Part shown: piece after piece, positions 1-6,966 of the stretch | Position numbering within the stretch: position 1 is the first letter of the stretch | Layout: each line of letters opens with the position of its first letter | From: Achromobacter sp. ASV32 | GTDB lineage: Bacteria > Pseudomonadota > Gammaproteobacteria > Burkholderiales > Burkholderiaceae_B | Assembly: GCF_016428805.1 (NCBI RefSeq) | Contig: NZ_JAELTJ010000009.1 | Coordinates: 22,962-86,961, forward strand | Length of the DNA: 64,000 nt | Direction of reading: 5' to 3' | Translations under genes and position numbers: made by a program | The notes under the pieces: generated by a model | Told to the model about the DNA's origin: nothing | The model's database searches: none | Seen by the model: the letters and a program-made list of their open reading frames with translations, nothing else

Positions 1-1098
1 CGTCGCGCCGCGGACATCAACGCCGCCTCGGACCAGCGCTACGACCGGGCCGAGCTGTCGACCATCATCATGCTGGCCCTGGCCGCCGCGCTGGCGATCG
101 GCTGCTGGCGCTTCATCAGCCGCCAGGTGCTGCAGCCGCTGAAAGACGCCGCCGTGCACTTTGACCGCATCGCCGCCGGCGACCTGACCCAGCGCGTCAC
201 GGTGCATGCCGACAACGAGATCGGCGTGCTGTTCACGGCGTTAAAGCGCATGCAGGAAAGCCTGACCCGCACCGTCAGCGAAGTGCGCCGCAGCGTCAAT
301 GAAATCAACACCGGCGCCGCCGAGATCTCGTCGGGCAACGCCAACCTGTCCTCTCGCACCGAAGAGCAGGCCGCCTCGCTCGAGGAAACCGCCGCCTCCA
401 TGGAAGAGCTGGCCACCGCGGTCAAGCAGAACACCGAGCACGCCCACCAGGCCAACAGCCTGGCGGCCGAAAGCCGTGGCGTTGCCCTGCGCGGCGGCGA
501 GGCCGTCAGCCAGGTGGTGCAGACCATGACCCGCATCTCGGACAGCTCCAAGCGCATCGCCGAGATCGTCTCGGTGATCGACGGCATCGCCTTCCAGACC
601 AACATCCTGGCCTTGAACGCGGCGGTCGAAGCCGCCCGGGCCGGCGAGCAGGGCAAGGGCTTCGCGGTGGTGGCCGGCGAAGTGCGCAGCCTGGCGCAGC
701 GCAGCGCCCAGGCGGCCCGTGAAGTGAAAGACCTGATCGAGCAGTCGTCCAACAACGTGGACAGCGGCGCCGAGCAGGTCCGCGCGGCCGGCGACACCAT
801 GCAGGAGATCGTGGCATCGGTGCAGCGGGTCACCCAGATCATGGCGGAAATCACCGAAGCCTCGACCGAGCAGTCCATCGGCATCGACCAGATCAATCGC
901 GCCGTGACCCAGATGGACGATGTCACGCAGCAGAACGCGTCCCTGGTCGAAGAAGCCGCCGCCGCGGCCGCCTCGCTGGAAGACCAGGCCAAGCGCCTGG
1001 CGGCGACCGCAGCGTTCTTCAAGCTACCCGCCGAGACGGTGATTGACGTCACGCCCCAGGCCATCGCCGCGCCGCTGCGCCCGGCCTACGTGGGTTGA
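1..1098 (+). CDS. Methyl-accepting chemotaxis protein, 5' end outside window
   Basis: C-terminal part of a transmembrane chemoreceptor that controls CheA/CheW signalling to the flagellar motor. The frame is open from base 1, so the ligand-binding domain and first membrane segment lie upstream. What is visible: one hydrophobic segment (about codons 22-35), a HAMP linker (VLQPLKDAAVHFDRIAAGDL), then a long coiled-coil signalling domain containing the conserved hairpin tip (IDGIAFQTNILALNAAVEAA) and the GEVRSLAQRSAQAAREVK stretch. Q/E pairs such as TEEQAASLEETAASMEEL look like methylation helices. It ends in PLRPAYVG with no NWETF-type CheR/CheB tether. The family is certain; the ligand cannot be told from here. 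Confidence 0.95.
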   Translation, partial: RRAADINAASDQRYDRAELSTIIMLALAAALAIGCWRFISRQVLQPLKDAAVHFDRIAAGDLTQRVTVHADNEIGVLFTALKRMQESLTRTVSEVRRSVNEINTGAAEISSGNANLSSRTEEQAASLEETAASMEELATAVKQNTEHAHQANSLAAESRGVALRGGEAVSQVVQTMTRISDSSKRIAEIVSVIDGIAFQTNILALNAAVEAARAGEQGKGFAVVAGEVRSLAQRSAQAAREVKDLIEQSSNNVDSGAEQVRAAGDTMQEIVASVQRVTQIMAEITEASTEQSIGIDQINRAVTQMDDVTQQNASLVEEAAAAAASLEDQAKRLAATAAFFKLPAETVIDVTPQAIAAPLRPAYVG

Positions 1099-1203
1099 GG
1101 CCCTGGACGACGCCAGGCCGGCGGGGCCCGCAGGGCGGCACCCGGCCAGGCAATGCGCCGCGGCCATTTAAGAGTCCGGCCGCCAGGCCGTTGTCCATAA
1201 GGT

Positions 1204-1235
1204 AAGGCCCCGCAAGCACGCTTGCGCCGGGCCTC
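1204..1235. repeat. Imperfect hairpin after the chemoreceptor gene
   Basis: Inverted repeat with outer arms AGGCCC/GGGCCT and inner arms GCAAGC/GCTTGC. No T tract follows, so it is only a weak candidate terminator for the chemoreceptor gene. Confidence 0.3.
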
Positions 1236-1259
1236 CCTTGACTACGAGCCCCCTGACGC

Positions 1260-1547
1260 ATGAGCCGCGCCCTTGCCTGCCATTTTTGCCTGTCAACGCT
1301 GGCGCAAGGCGCGCCCCTGCTGGAAAGCAAGGGGTCGGCCATCTGCAAGCCCTGTGTCGACGCCTTCTCGGCCGAGTTCGCCGAACGGGCCTGGACCATG
1401 GCTTCGTCGCTGGACGAACAACTGGACGTGCTGCTGGCCGAAAGCAAACGCGCGCTGGAACAAAGCGCAACCCTGGCCGAACGCGCCCGCAGTTGCGGCC
1501 TGAGCTTGACCGAACTGTCGGCCATGCCGCCGCGCACGCTGTCCTGA
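1260..1547 (+). CDS. Small CxxC-CxxC hypothetical protein
   Basis: A 95-residue protein that I do not recognise as a named family. The N-terminal 35 residues hold two cysteine pairs (CHFC at about 8-11 and CKPC at about 30-33), a spacing typical of a small treble-clef or ribbon zinc site. The remainder is charged and probably helical, with LDEQLDVLLAESKRALEQSATLAERA resembling a short coiled coil (given here as two adjoining blocks, residues about 51-76). There is no signal peptide or membrane segment, so it should be cytoplasmic. It stands alone between a chemoreceptor and a convergent pirin gene and lacks a strong Shine-Dalgarno sequence, so the start is tentative. Zinc binding is inferred from cysteine spacing only. 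Confidence 0.6.
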   Translation: MSRALACHFCLSTLAQGAPLLESKGSAICKPCVDAFSAEFAERAWTMASSLDEQLDVLLAESKRALEQSATLAERARSCGLSLTELSAMPPRTLS

Positions 1548-1612
1548 CCGGAGGAAAGGGCGCACCGGCGCGTCAGGCCGGTGCGCGGCCAGCCTGCCAC
1601 GGGCCACCGCGC

Positions 1613-2461
1613 TCAGGCGCCAAACGCCCCGCTGCGGAAATCCCGGTAGGCCTGCGCGATCTGTTCAGCGGTGTTCATCACGAAGGGCCCGCGGGCCACG
1701 ACCGGCTCGCGTAGCGGCAGGCCGCCCGCCAGAAATACACGCATGCCGGCGCTGCCGCTGGACATCAAAATGCCGGAGGGGTCGCCGCTACCCGGCAGGG
1801 CCATCCAGACCACCTGCCCCGCCTGCACAGGTTGCTTGTCCGGCCCGACCGTGCCCTCGCCCTCGAGGATGTGGAGAAAGACGTTGTAGTCGCCGGGGAT
1901 CTGCTCTTCGTGGGCTCGACCGGGCTGCATGCGGATGTCCAGCACCGTGACCTTGGCATAGTTGAGCGTGGGCGCCGCGACACCGCCCGATGCGCCAGAA
2001 AAAACCCGGATATCCACGCCGTCGAGTTGACGTCGTGGCATGTCGCTGCCGATCAGGTCCTGGTAGCGCGGTTCGACCATCTTGTCCGCCGCGGGCAGAT
2101 TCACCCACAACTGCAACAGATGCACGGTCTCTTTGGCAACGGGCACTTCATTGTGCAAAATGCCCCTGCCGGCGGTCATCCACTGCGCATCGCCGGGCTG
2201 GATCATCCCGCCATTGCCGTGATTGTCGACATGCTCAAGGTGGCCTTCGAGTACGAAGGTCACGGTTTCCATGCCGCGGTGCGGGTGCGTATCGAAGACG
2301 CCCTTCGGAAACCAGTCTTCGGCCATCAGCAGAAACGGATCATTGAATGCCCAATCCCCCGGGGCGATGAGCTGACGCGCGCAATGCAACGCGTTGATGC
2401 CCTGATGGATCGACGGATTGTCGATGCGACGAACCGAGCGTTGGATGTTTTTGGTGTACAT
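1613..2461 (-). CDS. Pirin family protein
   Basis: A bicupin pirin-like protein of 282 residues, the usual length. The N-terminal cupin carries the metal-ligand signature (HPHRGMETVTFVLEG, with a later H in GRGILHNE) and the C-terminal cupin is present (VFLHILEGEGTVG). Family members are cytoplasmic iron proteins; some, such as E. coli YhhW, act as quercetin dioxygenases in vitro, but the physiological substrate is usually unknown. The start is supported by GGAG six bases before ATG. It lies 36 bp downstream of an autotransporter gene on the same strand, so read-through is possible, though no functional link is evident. Confidence 0.9.
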   Translation of the reverse strand: MYTKNIQRSVRRIDNPSIHQGINALHCARQLIAPGDWAFNDPFLLMAEDWFPKGVFDTHPHRGMETVTFVLEGHLEHVDNHGNGGMIQPGDAQWMTAGRGILHNEVPVAKETVHLLQLWVNLPAADKMVEPRYQDLIGSDMPRRQLDGVDIRVFSGASGGVAAPTLNYAKVTVLDIRMQPGRAHEEQIPGDYNVFLHILEGEGTVGPDKQPVQAGQVVWMALPGSGDPSGILMSSGSAGMRVFLAGGLPLREPVVARGPFVMNTAEQIAQAYRDFRSGAFGA

Positions 2462-2497
2462 AAAAAACTCCCGGTGAAAGGCCCATCGGTAGCGGAT

Positions 2498-5278
2498 TTA
2501 CCAGTGGTAGCCCACGTTCAACATACCGCCGTAGCTGCTGCCGCTGCTATGGCTGGCCTGGCCGAACACATTGCCCGACACCTTCACGGCGCGGCCGATG
2601 TACCCTTCGGCCCCCAGCTTGAGCTCCAGGCGGTTGCGCGATTCCTTGGCGTCAAACACATTGCTGCCCATCTTCACCGACGGGTTGCTGAAACGATGCA
2701 GCCAATTCGCTTCCAGGAACGGGCGCACGACCGGCGCACCCGCCGTGGCCTGCGGATACACGCGCACGCCCAGCCGGGAGTCCAGGGCATCGTTGTCGCC
2801 GCTGCGCATACGCGTGCCTTGCAGCGTCGCGTCCTGCGCGTCATAGCGGCTGTAGGTCAGTTGCGCGTGCGGCTGCACCACCACCGCCCCCAGCATCGAA
2901 CCGGGCGCGAACGGCGTCATCGCATAGCCGGCTTCCAGCGACGTGCTGATGACGGTCGAACGGTAACGCGCCGAGCCCAGCTCGCTATTCACCTGGTTGT
3001 TGTAGCGGCTCCATTGCAGCCAGGTATCGGCGTAGGCGCCCAGGCGCGTCGCGTCGTTCTGGTAGTAGGTGCCGTACAGGCCCACCGAGTAACCGGACAG
3101 CTTGCCGTCGGTGCGCGCATGCGCGGCCGCCCCATTGGGACGCATCAGCGTCGAGGTCGAGCGCACCCGGGCATCGCCATAACCGCCCATCAGGCCGGCA
3201 TACACCGCGCCGCTCTGGCCCAGGTCTGCCTTGATCAGGTCCGCGCCCAGCTGCACGATGGCGCTGTCCGTGGTGATGTTCACCTGCCCTTGCGACATGC
3301 CCTGGCCGCTATCGCGTCGCCCCTGCACCCGCGTCCACACACCGCCCTCGCGCCCGGCGCCGTCCTGCCCCGCGTAGCCGGGCACGCGGTCCTGCAGGCT
3401 GTGGCTGAACAAATGCATGCCCGCGGTCTGGATGCCGCTGTAGGCGCCGCTTTCCGGGGAGACGTTCCGGCCGGAGAACAGCACGTCTTCGGACGTCAGG
3501 TACCAGTCCTGCGCCTCGCCGCCATTCCCGCCGCGCACCAGCGCGTAGTCATACCCGTTCAGGGACAGCATATCGGCGCTGGCGCGATAGCCTGTGGAGC
3601 CGGCATCCAGGCGAAACGCGTCCGCGCCGGTCATGCCGCCATTGACCGCCTGCACCACGCGGATGCCTTGTCGCGTCCGGCCGCCCTCGCCATCCGCGTT
3701 GATCACGCGCAGCGACGTCGAACCCGACGCCGTGCCGCCATCGATGACCAGCTTGTCGGTGGGCGCGGCGTCATCGCCCAGGCGCGTATTCAGCACCAGC
3801 GTGCCGCCGCCCACGTAGTTGTTCACGGTCAGAGTCTTGAAACCGCTGCCGCCGCCCGGCGCCACGAACGCAACGGTGCCCGCGTTGTTCAGCGTGCCCA
3901 GGCGGGAGTCGCCACGCACGTTCCAGGTGCTGGAGCCGTCCACGGCAACGTCGCTGACGCTGCCCGCGCCGCGCTGGACCACCGCGCCGGTCAACGTCGA
4001 CCCGCTCTTGAGCTGCACGCTGGCAGTGCCTTCTTCGACCAGCACGTCGCCGTTCAACGTCGAGCCGGTGGCGTCCAGAGTGACCTGCTCGCTCTTGAAG
4101 CCATCGCGCGAACTCGCCAGCAGCAGCACACCCTTCCCGATGTCTCCGCCAGCCCGGCCAGTGATGGTGGAGTCGGATACCAGGAAAGTCTGCGCGCCGC
4201 GCAGCGTCACCAATGCGGCACCATCCGCGGTAGCGATGTCGCTGTGGTTGCTGATCGTCGTTTCAGTCAATCCCTGGCTGTCCGCCGGGCCGCTATCGCC
4301 CAGCACGCCAATGGCGCCCTGGCCCGTGACCGTGATCCGGGTGTCGTCCAGCGTGACCCGGGACTGGTTGCCCACTGCCATCCCCACCGCATTGGCGCCG
4401 CTGGCATCCACGCTGGAAGACGTCACAGTGAGCGCGCCGCCGTCGAGTTCCCCGCCGGCCTGCAGGCCGATTGCCTTGTTACCGGCAAGGATGATGCCAA
4501 CATCGGTCAAGGTGGCGGTGGACGTGAGGGGCCTCAGCCGATCGCGACCGCCTACCGAAACGCCGACTGCGCCGTCTTTGGAAGCGGTGACGCTGCCGCG
4601 CGTCATATTCAGCGTTCCACCGTTGTGCGCAGCGACGGCCGCGAACGCTCCGCCACTGTTGACTACGGTATCAGTCAGCGATATTTTGCCCCCGCTCGCC
4701 GCCGCGACGGCATAGGTATAGTCGCCCGTTGTCGTAACGCTGCCGCCGGTCATTGTTATGCCTAAGCCGCTGTTGACGGAATAGACCCCGATGGCGAGTT
4801 GAGCGCTGGAGGTGACTTCAGGCCGCTGCGCAATCTTGACGTCTACGTTCTCGACACTGATGCCACCCGAGGTGCCGAGGGCGAACAGGCCATGGCGGCT
4901 GTTCGCCGTCACGGTGCCGCCCGTCAACGAGATCGAGCCACCGGTGTGACTCTGGACCGCGGCGGTTTCGTCATCCCCACTGCGATCAATCGAGATCTTG
5001 CTATTGGTCAGTACGACCTTCCCGCCCCCATCAACGTATAGGCCCTTGGACGTATTGCCGGTGGCAGAGATAATAATGTTGTCGCCGCTCAATTGGGACT
5101 GCGTGCCAGTCACATGAATCGCACTGCCGTCGCCGTTAGACGACACCGTGTCACCTTCATCGAGGACCAGGTTTGACTGGGAGCTATTTATCATGATTTG
5201 CCCTCGCTCGGCGGCCATGGCGGGAGCCGCCAGGGCAGCAAGCAAAGCGAGCATGATGGGATTCAGAGTGGTGCGCAT
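2498..5278 (-). CDS. Pertactin-like autotransporter (type Va)
   Basis: A 926-residue autotransporter that should export its own passenger to the cell surface. Order of parts: signal peptide (MRTTLNPIMLALLAALAAPAMA, residues 1-22); a serine/threonine/glycine-rich passenger with irregular repeats (TLTDVGIILAGN, TVTSSSVDASG) typical of a right-handed beta helix; a pertactin-type passenger junction (about 445-560); and a C-terminal beta barrel of about 280 residues ending in the aromatic NVGYHW. An RGD tripeptide occurs at 455-457 inside the conserved STWNVRGDSRLG segment. I chose ATG at 5278 over an upstream in-frame ATG because AAGGA precedes it and the signal peptide then starts correctly. Bordetella relatives (pertactin, BatB, Vag8) act in adhesion or serum resistance; the role here is inferred only. 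Confidence 0.93.
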   Translation of the reverse strand: MRTTLNPIMLALLAALAAPAMAAERGQIMINSSQSNLVLDEGDTVSSNGDGSAIHVTGTQSQLSGDNIIISATGNTSKGLYVDGGGKVVLTNSKISIDRSGDDETAAVQSHTGGSISLTGGTVTANSRHGLFALGTSGGISVENVDVKIAQRPEVTSSAQLAIGVYSVNSGLGITMTGGSVTTTGDYTYAVAAASGGKISLTDTVVNSGGAFAAVAAHNGGTLNMTRGSVTASKDGAVGVSVGGRDRLRPLTSTATLTDVGIILAGNKAIGLQAGGELDGGALTVTSSSVDASGANAVGMAVGNQSRVTLDDTRITVTGQGAIGVLGDSGPADSQGLTETTISNHSDIATADGAALVTLRGAQTFLVSDSTITGRAGGDIGKGVLLLASSRDGFKSEQVTLDATGSTLNGDVLVEEGTASVQLKSGSTLTGAVVQRGAGSVSDVAVDGSSTWNVRGDSRLGTLNNAGTVAFVAPGGGSGFKTLTVNNYVGGGTLVLNTRLGDDAAPTDKLVIDGGTASGSTSLRVINADGEGGRTRQGIRVVQAVNGGMTGADAFRLDAGSTGYRASADMLSLNGYDYALVRGGNGGEAQDWYLTSEDVLFSGRNVSPESGAYSGIQTAGMHLFSHSLQDRVPGYAGQDGAGREGGVWTRVQGRRDSGQGMSQGQVNITTDSAIVQLGADLIKADLGQSGAVYAGLMGGYGDARVRSTSTLMRPNGAAAHARTDGKLSGYSVGLYGTYYQNDATRLGAYADTWLQWSRYNNQVNSELGSARYRSTVISTSLEAGYAMTPFAPGSMLGAVVVQPHAQLTYSRYDAQDATLQGTRMRSGDNDALDSRLGVRVYPQATAGAPVVRPFLEANWLHRFSNPSVKMGSNVFDAKESRNRLELKLGAEGYIGRAVKVSGNVFGQASHSSGSSYGGMLNVGYHW

Positions 5279-5635
5279 TGCTGGTTCCTTGCCTCTCGAA
5301 CCAGACACATGCAAATCCCGATCAACAGTTCAATGGACCACGCCACAACCCTTGAAACGTCCTTTGCCCTGTGTTCTGCGGAGGCTTTAGTTGTTTGAAG
5401 AAGCGTAAGAATGGCTTCTCGCCCAACCGCAGAGAATTAGAAGTTTCCGAAACATGTAACGATTTGGACGAAAGCCACGCAACAACCTGATCGCGTCATA
5501 CACGGCGCGTCACCGCTGCGCCGCTTTCCGTTAAGGACGGTTCGCCAGGACACGCGCTTGCGCCGGACTTTGCCGCCAGCAATCGTGCCGCGCCCGTTGT
5601 TCAGGGAAGCCGGGCTGCCCGGGGCCGCATGTCGT
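5279..5635. other. Intergenic leader upstream of the first autotransporter
   Basis: About 360 bp with no credible gene. It should hold the promoter of the minus-strand autotransporter gene, but I could not single out a convincing -35/-10 pair. Confidence 0.4.
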
Positions 5636-5665
5636 AAAAAAAAGCCCATCGCTTACGGGATGGGC
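5636..5665 (-). terminator. Rho-independent terminator of the GyrI-like gene
   Basis: On the minus strand a 7-bp stem (GATGGGC paired with GCCCATC, 8-nt loop) is followed directly by eight T residues. It lies about 130 bp past the stop codon of the GyrI-like gene. Confidence 0.8.
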
Positions 5666-5794
5666 CTTTCTCGTTTCCAGAGGCTATTCGGCGCCTTGAT
5701 GAACCACCGCTCGGAATCATGATGTTCAACGCATTTGATACGGCGTGCTGTCCGGTTCCACCACAGCATTGCTGAATCAGCGGCACCAGACCGG

Positions 5795-6256
5795 CTATTT
5801 CAATTGCATGAAAATACGCGCGCTCAGCAGTTCGGGCGGCGTGCCCGCATCGTGCAGATACTGCTCGAACAGCGGGAAATCCGCAGGTTCCCTGCCGCTG
5901 GCCGGCAACCATTGCGCGAACAGCCACTGATAGGCGTTGATCACTTCGTCCGCGGGCCCCGAGTAGTCCAGGATGGCGTACTGCCCCGCGGGAATCTCAA
6001 AGCGCTGCAGCGCATCCCCCAGATCCGCCCCAGGCGCGACACTCATGCCCACCACGGCACGCAGTTCGGCCACCGGAACCTCTTCAGGATCGTCAAAATA
6101 AACGCCATAACCCAGGGCATTTTTGCCGGCCAGGCCCCGCTCGGTGGCCAGCGCCATGGCGCGTTCGAAGACCGGGCCGATTTCCTGATAGCAGCCTTGG
6201 TGAGGCAGCACGGCAAGGGTGGTTCCTGAGAAAAACTCAATGTTGATGGGATACAA
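5795..6256 (-). CDS. GyrI-like / AraC effector-binding domain protein
   Basis: A 153-residue stand-alone GyrI-like domain, related to SbmC/GyrI and to the effector-binding halves of AraC-type regulators. Typical elements are VLPHQGCYQEIGPVFERAMALA near the N terminus (one helix and strand of the repeat), YGVYFDDPEEVP, and the C-terminal IPAGQYAILDYSG...AYQWLFAQWLP. No DNA-binding domain is present. Family members bind small amphipathic ligands or inhibit gyrase; which applies here is unknown. The start is an unusual TTG, supported by AGGAG six bases upstream. It is a single-gene unit with its own terminator. Confidence 0.85.
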   Translation of the reverse strand: MYPINIEFFSGTTLAVLPHQGCYQEIGPVFERAMALATERGLAGKNALGYGVYFDDPEEVPVAELRAVVGMSVAPGADLGDALQRFEIPAGQYAILDYSGPADEVINAYQWLFAQWLPASGREPADFPLFEQYLHDAGTPPELLSARIFMQLK

Positions 6257-6608
6257 GCGTCGCTCCTGAATGTGAGAGCCGTACCGGGCTGGACGGCTTC
6301 TCCAAGAGCAATCTACGTGCCCCCTCTCTCAAAGCGCCATTGGAAAATTCTAATTTTTGAGTCCGATGCGTAAGCTCCCCTGGTGCGATTGAACCACTCG
6401 CTGGACGAGCACTTCCGCGTTGCGGCCGCATGACCGGGTATGAATCGACTGCCCAGATACAGAGAGACTTCGATGCCTGTCAGTCCCCCTACAACCACGA
6501 GCGGCCGCGTCAAGGCCGGGTGATGAAAGGCAGAACCCCGGCGCAGATGGTTGATGCTGGCAAGACGCAGCAGCCCGATCCGCAGGACGCGTCCGCCGAG
6601 GCTGCTTG
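6257..6608. other. Intergenic stretch without a recognised gene
   Basis: About 350 bp in which I see no gene. It includes an AT-rich pocket with the near-palindrome AAAATTCTAATTTT at 6344-6357, which may belong to the promoter of the GyrI-like gene on the minus strand. Confidence 0.35.
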
Positions 6609-6634
6609 AAAAAACACCGACTTGGGGTCGGTGT
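6609..6634 (-). terminator. Rho-independent terminator, minus strand
   Basis: Minus-strand stem ACACCGAC/GTCGGTGT (8 bp, 5-nt loop) runs into a TTTTTT tract. No established gene ends here; the only upstream candidate on this strand is the small open frame at 6677-6826. Confidence 0.7.
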
Positions 6635-6676
6635 CGGGTGAATACCATCTCAGTACAGCCTGCGCCTTCAATACCC

Positions 6677-6826
6677 TCAGCCCAAACCAAGCCCCTGACG
6701 CCTGTGACGCCTTGGCTTTTTTACGGTTCGCGGGGCCGCAAAGGCCTGACTGCAAGCGACAAACCAGGCGCCCAGCACCAGCGCAAAAGATGCGCCGCGA
6801 AAACAACGCCGAAAATCCAAAACCAT
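6677..6826 (-). CDS. Possible small secreted basic protein (49 aa)
   Basis: A short open frame too small for routine gene calling. The translation starts MVLDFRRCFRGASFALVLG and continues AWFVACSQAFAAP, which has the three parts of a signal peptide: a basic n-region, a hydrophobic core, and an AFA-A cleavage site near residue 30. The predicted mature part is only about 19 residues and very basic (PRTVKKPRRHRRQ). A good terminator follows 43 bp after its stop. Against it: no clear Shine-Dalgarno sequence, and the region is not otherwise known to be coding. It is divergent from the second autotransporter gene. Function unknown; it may be spurious or a remnant. Confidence 0.3.
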   Translation of the reverse strand: MVLDFRRCFRGASFALVLGAWFVACSQAFAAPRTVKKPRRHRRQGLGLG

Positions 6827-6966
6827 CTCAATGATCATATTTCAAGGAGTTTCCAACTTCTGAAACAAGAAATAGAAAGATCCAATTCCATTGCCTCGGC
6901 TGCGACCAGAACATACCGATATATCCCCAAGTGGGCGCATTTCATTTACCTAGCATCGGAGTTCGC

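Noticed and set aside
1832..4765. Open frame of 977 codons on the plus strand
   Set aside because: Antisense shadow of the pirin and autotransporter genes, with His/Ala/Arg-rich composition and no recognisable motif.
5437..5927. Two overlapping minus-strand frames near 5.4-5.9 kb
   Set aside because: They run through a terminator and the tail of the GyrI-like gene, lack ribosome sites and show no protein motif.
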